Of a DNA stretch of 64,000 nucleotides, positions 35,524-44,426 are shown one piece after another (positions within the stretch are counted from its first letter, which is position 1; the number at the start of each line of letters is the position of its first letter). Origin of the DNA: Schlesneria sphaerica (GTDB lineage: Bacteria > Planctomycetota > Planctomycetia > Planctomycetales > Planctomycetaceae); assembly GCF_044336245.1 (NCBI RefSeq), contig NZ_CP172346.1, positions 6,696,001 through 6,760,000 on the forward strand, written 5' to 3'. A program made the position numbers and the translations under genes. The notes below the pieces were generated by a model. That model saw nothing but the letters and a program-made list of their open reading frames with translations. It did no database searches and had not been told where the DNA came from.

Positions 35524-38493
35524 ATGCCAAGAGTCTTCGTTGTGGCGGTCGTCAGCAGCTGGTTTTCAGTTGCGTCATCCATGATCTTCGCTCAGGGACT
35601 TAGTCCCGATGAAGCCGTGAAGCGAATGACGGTCCCGGCCCCTTTCGAAGTTCAAGTTGTGGCTTCGGAGCCACTCGTTCGCCAACCGGTCTGCATCGAG
35701 TTCGATGACCGAGGTCGACTTTGGGTCATCCAATACCTTCAGTACCCCAACCCGGAAGGATTAAAGCGCGTCGAAGTCGATCGGTATTCCCGTACGCGTT
35801 ACGACCGGGTTCCCGAACCACCTCCACACGGTCCGCGAGGAGCCGATCGCATCACGATCCTTTCTGATTCCGACGGCGATGGCCGAATGGATCAGGGTCA
35901 TGATTTTGTCAGCGGGCTCAATCTAGCGACAGGCCTGGCATTTGGACACGGCGGCGTCTTCGTCCTGAACGTGCCTTATCTCCTCTTTTATCCCGACAGG
36001 AATCGGGACGATATCCCGGACGGCGACCCGGAAGTGTTGCTGACGGGATTCGGGATGGAAGACGCGCACAGTGTCGCCAATTCGCTGACGTGGGGACCGG
36101 ACGGCTGGTTATACGGATGCCAGGGAAGCACCGTCACAGCCAACATTCGCGGCATCGAATTCCAGCAAGGGGTCTGGCGGTACCATCCGAAGACGCGCGA
36201 GTTTGAACTCTTTTGTGAGGGGGGCGGCAATAGCTGGGGACTCGACTTTGACCGAACGGGTGAGCTCTTATACAGCACGAACTACGGGGGGCATGTTCTG
36301 CTGCATGGGATTCAGGGTGCCTATCTGGTGAAGTCGTTCGCGAAACATGGTGCCCTGCATAATCCTCATGCCTATGGATACTTCGACCACGCGCCTCACA
36401 AAAACTTTCAGGGGGGGCACGTCACCGTCGGAGGAATCGTCTATCAGGGAGATTCATTTCCTGAGCAGTTCCGCGATACATACGTCGCAGGTGACCTGCT
36501 GGGGCACGGCCTCTACTTGCACACGATCGAACCACGCGGGTCCACATTTCAGACGGCGCATGGAGGTGAGTTGATTATTGCGAATGATCCCTGGTTTGCT
36601 CCGACCGATGTGACTATGGGACCGGACGGTGCAATCTATGTCTCTGACTGGCACGACGCCCGGACGGCCCATCCGGATCCTGATGCGGAATGGGATCGAT
36701 CCAACGGTCGGATTTATCGAGTTGCCCCGCGGGAGACGCGGTCCGCAGCCCCCATCGACTTCTCCCGTTTATCCGTTACGGAACTGCTTGCGTTTCTCAA
36801 GCATCGAAGCCAGTGGTACGTCCGCTGGGCGCAACGGGAACTGGCTCAGCGCGGTGCCGGCAAGTCCGAACTGCTGAACATGATTGACGACCCTGATGAA
36901 ACAGTCGCTTTGCAGGGACTGTGGACGCTGCACGCCACGGGTGAATTCACTGAAGAGCTGGCTCATCGCACGCTGAAGAGTCCGCATCCCGCTGTCCGCA
37001 GTTGGACCGTGAGATTTCTCGGCGATGCCCGTGTCATTTCGACTGAAATGGCTCATCAACTGGATGAGTTTGCCGAGCAGGAACCCGATGCCCGGGTGAG
37101 GCGACAAATCGCCTCGTCCGCAGCACGTTTTCCGGCCGCACAGGGGATGCCCATGATCAACGCCAATATCAATCGTGACATTGATGGAGATGACCCGGCG
37201 ATTCCTTTGATGTGGTGGTGGGCGATCGAACGCTCCAGCGTCAGCGACCGGAACGAAGTGATGCGAAGGTTCCTTCGACCAACTTTGTGGAAGTCTCGGC
37301 TGGGGAGCCAGTTTCTCCTGCCCCGACTGATCCGGCGGTATGCTGCCGAGGAAGAGGGAGCCGGACTGGAATCTGTTGTCCAACTTCTCAAGTCGGCCCC
37401 GTCTGCACAGGGCCGTGATTCTCTTTGGAGCTCCATTTTTCTGGGGCGAGGCGAAGTCGCTGGCAACCTCAGTTCCATTTCCGGCGCTCACGAAACAAGT
37501 CTGCAAGAGCTACGCCATCTGGTTGCTGCACGCCTCGACGAGCGGCCTATGGATCTGACTCTGCTCAATCTGTCTCTCAGCCTGGGTGCCAAAGACGCGT
37601 TGGCGAGTGCGTATGCCGAAGCCCTGAATCCGCAAACGGAAACCAGTCGCCGGATCGCTCTGCTGGATGTCCTGTCTCCTTACGCTGATCCCGGCCAGAT
37701 TGTACCACTGCTGAACATCGCCGCGGCCGACGGGGACGAACAACTGCGACTTGCCGTGGTGAAGTTTCTTGGCCGGTTCGAGGACGGACGGATTCCCCCC
37801 GCATTGATTCGTCTCCACCAGGCAACCAGTCTGGTACCGCTCCAGCGACAAATCTGTGACGTTCTGCTCGGGCGCAAGTCATCCGCAAAGATCTGGCTCG
37901 CGGCAGTGGATCACGGTGAGGTCCCTGCCACGGCGACTAATCACGAGCAGCTCCAGCGCGTGGCCCTTTTCCATGATCCCGAGTTAGACGCTCTCGTGAG
38001 AAAGCATTGGGGCCAACTGGGCAGTTCGCCGGGCGAAAAATTGGCCGAAGTTCGTCGCCTGAGCAATGATCTGAGGGCTGACGCAGGTCAGCGAAGCGCG
38101 GGACACGCGCTGTTCAAGACGCACTGCGCTTCATGCCATCAATTGCATGGTGAAGGGACGCGACTGGGACCTGACCTGACGACGGCCAATCGCAAGGATC
38201 GCGACTTCATGCTGATCAGTTTGGTCGATCCCAACAGTGTCATTCGGAAGGAGTACGCCAGTCTCATTGTCCAGACGAAAGATGGACGTGTGCTGACCGG
38301 ACTCGCGGCGGCACGCGATGACGCAGGAGTGACGCTCATCAACGCGAAGAACGAAAAAACGACAATACCGCTGAGCGAGATTGAAGAACTCAACGAATCG
38401 CCCGTTTCCCTGATGCCCGATGATCTTTACAAGAAGTTCTCGCCTCAGCAGCTTCGCGATCTGTTCTCGTACCTGGAATCCAGCGAACGGTAA
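35524..38493 (+). CDS. PVC-type heme-binding CxxCH protein (propeller, HEAT-like repeats, cytochrome c)
   Basis: A 989-residue exported protein. A signal sequence (FVVAVVSSWFSVASSMIFA) leads to an N-terminal beta-propeller resembling soluble PQQ-type sugar dehydrogenases (FEVQVVASEPLVRQPVCIEF, SVANSLTWGPDGWLYGCQGS, DVTMGPDGAIYVSDWHD). A middle of ~350 residues with repeating helices (HEAT-like: LGDARVISTEMAHQLDEFAE) follows. The C-terminal ~130 residues form a cytochrome c domain with CASCH (HALFKTHCASCHQLHGEG) and the family tail DLFSYLESSER. The start has AGGGTGATCCGCAG upstream. It is one of the large class of secreted dehydrogenase-cytochrome proteins of planctomycetes, probably oxidising a sugar or related compound and passing electrons to a partner. 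It is well separated from its neighbours. Confidence 0.92.
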   Translation: MPRVFVVAVVSSWFSVASSMIFAQGLSPDEAVKRMTVPAPFEVQVVASEPLVRQPVCIEFDDRGRLWVIQYLQYPNPEGLKRVEVDRYSRTRYDRVPEPPPHGPRGADRITILSDSDGDGRMDQGHDFVSGLNLATGLAFGHGGVFVLNVPYLLFYPDRNRDDIPDGDPEVLLTGFGMEDAHSVANSLTWGPDGWLYGCQGSTVTANIRGIEFQQGVWRYHPKTREFELFCEGGGNSWGLDFDRTGELLYSTNYGGHVLLHGIQGAYLVKSFAKHGALHNPHAYGYFDHAPHKNFQGGHVTVGGIVYQGDSFPEQFRDTYVAGDLLGHGLYLHTIEPRGSTFQTAHGGELIIANDPWFAPTDVTMGPDGAIYVSDWHDARTAHPDPDAEWDRSNGRIYRVAPRETRSAAPIDFSRLSVTELLAFLKHRSQWYVRWAQRELAQRGAGKSELLNMIDDPDETVALQGLWTLHATGEFTEELAHRTLKSPHPAVRSWTVRFLGDARVISTEMAHQLDEFAEQEPDARVRRQIASSAARFPAAQGMPMINANINRDIDGDDPAIPLMWWWAIERSSVSDRNEVMRRFLRPTLWKSRLGSQFLLPRLIRRYAAEEEGAGLESVVQLLKSAPSAQGRDSLWSSIFLGRGEVAGNLSSISGAHETSLQELRHLVAARLDERPMDLTLLNLSLSLGAKDALASAYAEALNPQTETSRRIALLDVLSPYADPGQIVPLLNIAAADGDEQLRLAVVKFLGRFEDGRIPPALIRLHQATSLVPLQRQICDVLLGRKSSAKIWLAAVDHGEVPATATNHEQLQRVALFHDPELDALVRKHWGQLGSSPGEKLAEVRRLSNDLRADAGQRSAGHALFKTHCASCHQLHGEGTRLGPDLTTANRKDRDFMLISLVDPNSVIRKEYASLIVQTKDGRVLTGLAAARDDAGVTLINAKNEKTTIPLSEIEELNESPVSLMPDDLYKKFSPQQLRDLFSYLESSER

Positions 38494-38900
38494 TCACGCG
38501 TAATTTCACGAGACACTGATCGTCGTCGGGTGGCCAAGTCATGTATCCGGTGGACCCGACGGCGGGGTGGCCCATACGGCGATTTGGACGTCTGGGTTGC
38601 CATGCAACAACAGGAGTTGTGGCCGAGCCGAGGTCCCCGAACTGACGTGTCTTGTCATCGTCCGAATCCAGGGTCGAGCAAGCACTGCATTCCGAAAACA
38701 GTCCTACAACGCCACGCACAATTGAATCCTGGACGAAAAATACGAGCGATGTCGCGGTGTGGTCCCGACATCGCTTCGCACGTCTGTTGTGGTGTGGGTG
38801 GTGAGACTCGGGCGTGATTACCCTTAGACGATTCTGCACGCTGTCATTCGGTTCTTTTCCCTATGGGCTACGGCGCTTCGGTCTGCAGAGCAGTGAACTG
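38494..38900. other. intergenic region, convergent genes
   Basis: 407 bp between convergent genes. It has a ten-base-pair hairpin at 38745-38775 and otherwise no ORF with a ribosome binding site or recognisable sequence. Confidence 0.5.
38745..38775. repeat. 10-bp inverted repeat with core shared with 30173-30209
   Basis: AGCGATGTCG pairs with CGACATCGCT across an 11-base spacer, in the convergent intergenic region. The arms contain the same GCGATGTC octamer as the 17-bp repeat at 30173-30209. No T run follows. Confidence 0.55.
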
Positions 38901-40220
38901 CTATTTCAAAGGTTCCGGTTTCCCCTCTGCCAGTTTTCCCAGCATGGAATAGATGTTGATCAGGGCGCGGTTCATCATTTCTTCTCCAGCTCCGATCTGG
39001 GCCGGGGAGACGGGGGGATCCGCTCCGTAGCCACCCTCTGAGATGGCCTCGATGGTGGGAAAGTAGTTCATGTAGCCGTTGCAGTATCCAAAGAAGAGCG
39101 TGTGCTTCACGTAACTACGTTCGCGCAACCGCACGGCATGGTTACTGAAGAATTCGCCCGAACCCCCCACGATCGCAATTTCGCGGTTGAGCAGGATGGT
39201 GTTCAACTCGGGGTGCATCCCGTTTTTGTATTCTTCCGCGAAGTTGCGAACCAACTCGGGAAAGAAGGCCTGACCATAGAGAAACAGCACTGCCGGGTTA
39301 TTGAGATCAATTCGGGTCTCGAATTCGAAGTGATCAACACGCCCCTGAATCGAGGGATGTTCCGGCACGGTCGTCTCTATCGCGTTCGCCAGTTTCACGC
39401 ATTCCTCACCCAGAAGTTCGCCGAACGCCTGCGGTCCTTTTACGTTGATCGCGTTGACGCTCATATCACCCGATGCACCCTGCATGAACAGACAGGGGGC
39501 ATTCAGCTCCTTCTCGACGTGGTTCATCATGAAGCCGGGGTAGTCCGCAGAAAATTTGAGAATTTCACCGCTGGTCATGACAGGATGAGCAGCAAAGTTA
39601 ACGAGGGTGGCGATCGTCCGACCGTTCGTACTGTCAAACTTCATGACAGAAAGGAGTGGGTCGCGGGCGGGGGGCTGGCGTTTGCTCTGGCGATTCCGGT
39701 TATAGGGGACTTCGATCGAATTCACCCCCAGGCGGGCTGGCTCCAGTTTCGTCGCCGCTTCGATGATGGTCTCGCTCAGCATTTGTGGGAGTGTCTTGAG
39801 GTATCCAATTGCGGCGTCGAATCGTCCTTTGCCAAATCCTTCACGATCGGTCAGTTCCAGAACCGGACCGTGATGCGTATGCGATCCGACAATCAGGACG
39901 TGTTCGATCCGGGCTTGCTCACGAATCGCGGCGCGGATTTCGTTCATCATCGCGGTGGTCGGGGCTCGTCCCATGTCGAGCCCGACCAAAGCAACTCGGT
40001 CGTCTCCTGCTTCCACCACAATCGTCTTGGCCATCAACGGGTCAAGCGTGCCCTGTGAAAGCATGTCCTTGCGGGCTCCATAGCCCCACATCGGCATGGG
40101 AACCGGGGGTGTCACGTCTTTTTGAGCGAATCCAACGCGAAAGACTGGTTCGTCTGCATCTACTGACACGGTCGCTAGCAGAGCAAGAATCAGGCACAGG
40201 ACAGGGAAGCATCGGTACAT
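38901..40220 (-). CDS. neutral/alkaline non-lysosomal ceramidase-like exported protein
   Basis: A 439-residue protein with a signal peptide (CFPVLCLILALLATVSVDA). The N-terminal ceramidase domain (neutral/alkaline ceramidase family) is visible in RVGFAQKDVTPPVPMPMWGY, IVVEAGDDRVALVGLDMGR and the metal-binding SHTHHGPVLE, followed by NFAAHPVMTSGEILKFSADY and ACLFMQGASGDMS; the Ser/His/Glu/Tyr set of such enzymes is likely there. Whether the substrate is ceramide or another N-acyl compound is unknown. The C-terminal Ig-like domain of long bacterial ceramidases is missing (439 residues versus 600-700 usual). The longest frame starts at 40349; ATG 40220 has CTGAGGGCTAAA before it and starts the signal peptide. 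It is divergent from the isochorismatase-like gene. Confidence 0.85.
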   Translation of the reverse strand: MYRCFPVLCLILALLATVSVDADEPVFRVGFAQKDVTPPVPMPMWGYGARKDMLSQGTLDPLMAKTIVVEAGDDRVALVGLDMGRAPTTAMMNEIRAAIREQARIEHVLIVGSHTHHGPVLELTDREGFGKGRFDAAIGYLKTLPQMLSETIIEAATKLEPARLGVNSIEVPYNRNRQSKRQPPARDPLLSVMKFDSTNGRTIATLVNFAAHPVMTSGEILKFSADYPGFMMNHVEKELNAPCLFMQGASGDMSVNAINVKGPQAFGELLGEECVKLANAIETTVPEHPSIQGRVDHFEFETRIDLNNPAVLFLYGQAFFPELVRNFAEEYKNGMHPELNTILLNREIAIVGGSGEFFSNHAVRLRERSYVKHTLFFGYCNGYMNYFPTIEAISEGGYGADPPVSPAQIGAGEEMMNRALINIYSMLGKLAEGKPEPLK

Positions 40221-40400
40221 TTTAGCCCTCAGACGTCGTTTATCGTGTTCGTTTTGTGGTCTACGGGAGGTGGATGAAGTGGTCCACAGTTGAATGGTCA
40301 ATCTGAACTTGCAATTGTGACAGTCGATGCGTTGAAAGTGAAGCTGCACTCGTTCACGCTTTCACGTCACGTTCCTGGCCCTATCGATGAGGAGTTCTCG

Positions 40401-41471
40401 ATGCATCGTGGTCTGATCTGGATTTCCGTGACCTGTTTTGTGTTGTTCAGCTTACCCGCCTCATCGCAGGAGTCACCGTCGGCCAAACGGACTTATCACA
40501 ATCAGTTGAAGCGCATCGAGCAGCCGACGCCCCTTCTCGCCGACTTTCCCGAGTTCTTCGAACCAATCCAAGAATCACTTCACTTTGAAGCTCCCCCGAT
40601 CGTGGTGGACGACGGAGCCGACCTGCACGTGCGTGCCTGGAGATTTTCCTACAACGCGCGCGGCATTATCGAAATGCCTAATCACCTGAGGGCCTCGGAA
40701 ACGGCGATTATTATGGTTCATCCCTGGGGAATCGATGATGGTCAGGGCTGGATTACACCCGAGCCTGCCGGAGTCGCTGACTTCTGTACGATCGAAAAGA
40801 ATCATCTCGCGGCACGGCACACGCGAGAGATCGTAAAGCCTTTTATCAATTCGTTACGAGAGAAGGTTGGGGCTGTTCTCTATAGTCTGCCCGGTGAACG
40901 CGATCCAATCCGTCATAAGCTGTACCGCTCGTTCACTCACAAACCGACTCCCGAAGATCGTGCCGAAGGGGCGAAAGAACTGACGGAAAAGCTCGCTCGC
41001 TTCAAGTACGAGGGCGAGCCGCTGACCCCGGAACTGCTGCTGTCACGGGATAAACCCGTGATCGATTATTTCAAGCAGTTTCCCGGTCTGGACTCGGGAC
41101 CAAAGTACAACAATGCAGGATTCTGGCAGTTACCCATCCCGGTAACGACGGATGTCGACGTCCACCCCGATGACGTGATCATCTACGATACCGAAGGCTA
41201 TGAACCCCTCAAGAAGTTCCTGATCTCTAACGGCATTCGCCATGTATTACTGACGGGCTATGCAACGGATATGTGTTTCTGCCGCACGACAGCCGGCTAT
41301 GAAAACCTTTCCAAAGACTTCAACGTATTCCTGGTGGGGGATGCTTCGCTGGCAACTTTCCCCTCGAATAACACTCCGAAATTTGCCGTGAATGCCGCGA
41401 TCTCATTTGCCGCATTGAACCAGTTGATCACTCAAGTCTCGTGGGTGAAATCGGAAGGAACCGCACCATGA
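40401..41471 (+). CDS. exported isochorismatase-like hydrolase
   Basis: A 356-residue protein with a signal peptide (GLIWISVTCFVLFSLPASSQ). The C-terminal half shows the isochorismatase-like cysteine hydrolase fold: the first strand AIIMVHPWGIDDGQG with the catalytic Asp, and the nucleophile region GYATDMCFCRTTAGYENL (C292 fits the usual position), followed by FNVFLVGDASLATFP. The N-terminal ~100 residues are extra. Most isochorismatase-like enzymes are cytoplasmic, so export is unusual. The start ATG 40401 has GAGGAGTTCTCG upstream; the frame continues to 40290 without a better start. The stop overlaps the next gene's ATG by four bases, which makes the two one translationally coupled unit. 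The substrate is unknown. Confidence 0.82.
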   Translation: MHRGLIWISVTCFVLFSLPASSQESPSAKRTYHNQLKRIEQPTPLLADFPEFFEPIQESLHFEAPPIVVDDGADLHVRAWRFSYNARGIIEMPNHLRASETAIIMVHPWGIDDGQGWITPEPAGVADFCTIEKNHLAARHTREIVKPFINSLREKVGAVLYSLPGERDPIRHKLYRSFTHKPTPEDRAEGAKELTEKLARFKYEGEPLTPELLLSRDKPVIDYFKQFPGLDSGPKYNNAGFWQLPIPVTTDVDVHPDDVIIYDTEGYEPLKKFLISNGIRHVLLTGYATDMCFCRTTAGYENLSKDFNVFLVGDASLATFPSNNTPKFAVNAAISFAALNQLITQVSWVKSEGTAP

Positions 41472-42481
41472 ATTCGTATTCACGCAGGGACTGGTTACAG
41501 GCAATGACTGCGTTCAGTTGCGGCGGGATCGCCACGGGGATGCTGGGTGGGAGGCAACTTCGTGCCGCCGACTCAGATCAATGCCTCGTTGCGATCACGC
41601 TGGATCTCGAAATGAGTGCCAATTTTCCGACTCGGGAAATGACTCACTGGAATTTCGAGAAAGGGAATCTGAATGAAGAGACAAAGCGGTACTCGGTCGA
41701 GGCAGCGAAGCGCGTGAAAGCAGCCGGTGGCTTGCTGCACTTCTTTGCGGTGGGACGCGTGTTCGAACAGGAGAACACGGACTGGCTGAAGGAGATTGCA
41801 CGTGGGGGGCATCCCATCGGCAATCATACTTACGACCATATCAATGTCACCGCGACCACAGTGAATGACCTTCAGTTTCGATTTCAGCGATCTCCGTGGC
41901 TGCTGCGAGGTCAGTCTGTCCCGGACGCAATCCGCGAGAATATTGTACTGATGAAGCGGGCGATGGAATCGCGGGTGGAACTGGAACCGGTGGGATTTCG
42001 CACTCCTGGCGGGTTCGCAAACGGGTTAAAGGAACACCCTCAGGTCCGGTCGCTGCTGATGGAACTTGGCTATGACTGGGTCAGCAGTCTTTATCCGCCG
42101 CATCCCAATACCCAACCGATGGAAGAACCCTCGACAGCGGTGCTGGACGGAATTGTCGCGGCCCAGCAGAACGCTCAGCCGTTCATCTATCCCGACGGAT
42201 TGATCGAGATTCCGATGAGTCCGATCAGTGATATCGGAGCCTTTCGGACGGGGCGGTGGAAACTGGAGTGGTTCCTCAAGGCAATCCGGCTGTCGCTCGA
42301 ATGGGCGATCGAGAATCGCGCCGTGTTTGATTTTCTGGCTCATCCGAGTTGTCTGTACGTTGTTGATCCCGAGTTTCGATCGATTGAACTGATCTGCGAC
42401 CTGGTCCGGAAAGCAGGTAATCGAGCTGCCATTGTGGATCTGCGGACCTTCGCCGAGCGTGCAAGAAGATCGAAAGCGTGA
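41468..42481 (+). CDS. Tat-exported polysaccharide deacetylase family protein
   Basis: A 337-residue carbohydrate esterase 4 (NodB) family protein. The N-terminus SYSRRDWLQAMTAFSCGG is a Tat signal with twin arginine. The NodB-fold core shows VAITLDLEM as first motif (the Asp is the usual catalytic base), GGHPIGNHTYDH with the metal-binding His pair, and GFRTPGGFANG as third motif. Such enzymes remove acetyl groups from sugars, but some members have other amide substrates. ATG 41468 has GGAAGGAACCGCACC upstream and overlaps the preceding stop (ATGA). The shared operon with an exported cysteine hydrolase suggests joint modification of an envelope or extracellular substrate. It does not contain an additional carbohydrate-binding domain. 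Confidence 0.85.
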   Translation: MNSYSRRDWLQAMTAFSCGGIATGMLGGRQLRAADSDQCLVAITLDLEMSANFPTREMTHWNFEKGNLNEETKRYSVEAAKRVKAAGGLLHFFAVGRVFEQENTDWLKEIARGGHPIGNHTYDHINVTATTVNDLQFRFQRSPWLLRGQSVPDAIRENIVLMKRAMESRVELEPVGFRTPGGFANGLKEHPQVRSLLMELGYDWVSSLYPPHPNTQPMEEPSTAVLDGIVAAQQNAQPFIYPDGLIEIPMSPISDIGAFRTGRWKLEWFLKAIRLSLEWAIENRAVFDFLAHPSCLYVVDPEFRSIELICDLVRKAGNRAAIVDLRTFAERARRSKA

Positions 42482-42647
42482 AGCAGGACGACGTGAGCTC
42501 AAAACGTCAGAACTGTTGAATCAAGCACTGGAGAGATTTTTCTGAGCTTCCCGATGAAGGCCTGCTCACGGTCACGCAGACGAGTTCAACCTGTTAATCT
42601 GTGCGGAACAGATTCCTGGTTCAACGATCTCTGCAGGTGAGTTTTCC

Positions 42648-43544
42648 ATGGCGGGAGCCGAACAATATCTGAAACCATCCGTCATCCGTAATGTGTCGCG
42701 TCTCGATCTGCGAGCGCGATTTATTGTGGAAGGGTTCTTGACGGGGCTCCATTCCAGTCCATTTCACGGCTTCAGCGTCGAATTCAGTGAGCACCGTCGT
42801 TACGCGCAGGGAGATGATCCGAAGAATATCGACTGGCTGGTCTACGCCAAGACAGATCGATACTACATCAAAAAGTTTCAGGCCGAGACGAATATCTCGG
42901 GCTATCTGCTGATGGATCTCTCGGAAAGTATGTCGTACACGTATCGGCAGGAACTCAATAAATTCGACTACTGCATCTGTCTTGCCGCCGCGTTGGGATA
43001 CCTGATGATTCACCAGCAGGATCCCGTGGGACTGATGACCTTTTCAGAGAAATTACATGCCTGTCTGCCCGCACGCAGCAAACGAAGCCAGCTGGGCAAC
43101 ATTCTGTCACTCTTATCCAAAGCAAGTCCTGCCGGTCAGACCGACGTTGCCGGAAACCTGCGCCGCGTCGCCGCGATGATCCGCCACCGCAGTCTGTTCA
43201 TGTTGTTTTCAGATCTACTGTGTGACCCCGAACCGGTCATCGATTCAATCCGGATGTTGCGCCATCGTGGTCATGACGTGATCGTCTTTCATGTTCTCGA
43301 CGAAGCAGAAGTGAACTTCCCCTTTGAAAGCCTTTCTGATTTCGAAGACCCCGAGTCAGGGGACCGGCTGATTGTTGATGCGGTGGGGATTCGGGGTGAC
43401 TATCTCGAGGCCATGCAGAACTTGCGGAACCAGTACAAACGGGAATGTCTCCGCATGGGCGCCGACTATGTCGCGCTCGATACGAGTCTGCCATTCGACC
43501 GGGCGCTGGTCGAATACCTCTCGCAACGACAGGCCCGCTTCTAA
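42648..43544 (+). CDS. DUF58 domain protein
   Basis: A 298-residue DUF58 protein. The family signature SVEFSEHRRYAQGDDPKNIDWLVYAKTDRYYIKKF is visible in parts (HRRYAQGDDPKNIDW), followed by a vWA-like domain with a metal-site-like motif GYLLMDLSESMSY. It lacks the N-terminal membrane spans of long DUF58 proteins, so it is the short, cytoplasmic type. DUF58 genes usually stand next to a MoxR-type AAA ATPase gene, which is not visible in this window; the adjacent genes are a deacetylase and an aquaporin. The start ATG has CTGCAGGTGAGTTTTCC before it. Function: probably chaperone or assembly-related as in MoxR-vWA systems, an inference from the family. Confidence 0.9.
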   Translation: MAGAEQYLKPSVIRNVSRLDLRARFIVEGFLTGLHSSPFHGFSVEFSEHRRYAQGDDPKNIDWLVYAKTDRYYIKKFQAETNISGYLLMDLSESMSYTYRQELNKFDYCICLAAALGYLMIHQQDPVGLMTFSEKLHACLPARSKRSQLGNILSLLSKASPAGQTDVAGNLRRVAAMIRHRSLFMLFSDLLCDPEPVIDSIRMLRHRGHDVIVFHVLDEAEVNFPFESLSDFEDPESGDRLIVDAVGIRGDYLEAMQNLRNQYKRECLRMGADYVALDTSLPFDRALVEYLSQRQARF

Positions 43545-43709
43545 AGACTGTCTGAGCCGCGACAGGTAGTTTGTGCAGAATTGATCCAGTGAAAAAATAC
43601 GATTCGGCCCCTCCGTTAGTGGAATCGTTGCAGCACTTCGAGTAGTCTCCTGCCGCAATTGCGATAGTCGTGGGCAAGAATTTTGGTCTCTGCACAAGAA
43701 AGACGAAGC

Positions 43710-44345
43710 ATGGGGAAATACCTTACCGAATTTATTGGCACGTTCTTTCTAGTCTTGACGATTGGCTGCTGCGTCGTGGGAGGAGCAGCGCTGCCCCCTC
43801 TGGCAATTGGTTCAGCATTGATGGTGATGATTTTTGCAGGTGGCCATGTGTCGGGAGCTCATTACAATCCCGCCGTGACGCTGGCCGTCCTGTTGCGTGG
43901 TCGTTGCTCGATCGCTGACGCGATTCCCTACATGATTTCGCAGGTTCTTGCGGCGCTCGTCGCTGCGCTGGCCGTGCAGTTCCTGTTCGCGGGTGAGAAA
44001 GTCGCCGCGATTCAAACGCTTGATCTCTCCAAGACGATTCCACAGGCTCTGCTGGCTGAATTCCTCTACACCTTCGCATTGGCTTACGTCGTTTTGAACG
44101 TCGCTACGGCGAAAGCGAATGCCAATAATTCGTTCTACGGCCTCGCGATCGGATTTACAGTCCTGGTCGGGGCTTTCTCCGTCGGAGCCATCTCGAATGG
44201 CGCGTTTAATCCGGCCGTTGCCGTCGGCCTTGTGATCCTGAAATTGTCCGCTCTGTCGGATATCTGGGTGTATCTGGCAGGCGATTTCGCGGGGGGTGCA
44301 CTGGCGGCAATCGTCTTCAAGATCATCAATCCCGATGACAAGTAA
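43710..44345 (+). CDS. MIP-family aquaporin-like channel
   Basis: A 211-residue major intrinsic protein with six predicted spans and two half-helices. The first NPA motif is at residues 53-55 (GAHYNPAVTLAV) and the second at 167-169 (NGAFNPAVAVGL). In water-selective aquaporins the second motif is followed by Arg (NPAR), part of the narrowest filter; here that position is Val170. This would change the selectivity, perhaps to a broader neutral solute. The longest frame starts at 43683; ATG 43710 (MGKYLTEFIGTFF) is the normal beginning of the family, with GAAAGACGAAGC upstream. It is followed by a strong terminator overlapping the convergent gene. Confidence 0.9.
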   Translation: MGKYLTEFIGTFFLVLTIGCCVVGGAALPPLAIGSALMVMIFAGGHVSGAHYNPAVTLAVLLRGRCSIADAIPYMISQVLAALVAALAVQFLFAGEKVAAIQTLDLSKTIPQALLAEFLYTFALAYVVLNVATAKANANNSFYGLAIGFTVLVGAFSVGAISNGAFNPAVAVGLVILKLSALSDIWVYLAGDFAGGALAAIVFKIINPDDK

Positions 44346-44388
44346 TCGAGTGCTGACGCATCGAGACGATCTATTCGCGAGGTGACAG

Positions 44389-44426
44389 AATGAGGCATCG
44401 GGGGCTGTCCCATGCCTCATTTTTCT
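44389..44426 (+). terminator. rho-independent terminator after the aquaporin gene
   Basis: AATGAGGCAT (44389-44398) pairs with ATGCCTCATT (44412-44421), with a further GGG/CCC pairing inside, followed by TTTTCTTC. The TGA stop of the convergent gene (44417-44419) lies in the descending arm. Confidence 0.85.

Noticed and set aside
39102..40058. A 318-codon frame on the plus strand opposite the ceramidase-like gene.
   Set aside because: It is antisense to a protein with clear ceramidase motifs and signal peptide. Its product has no recognisable motif.
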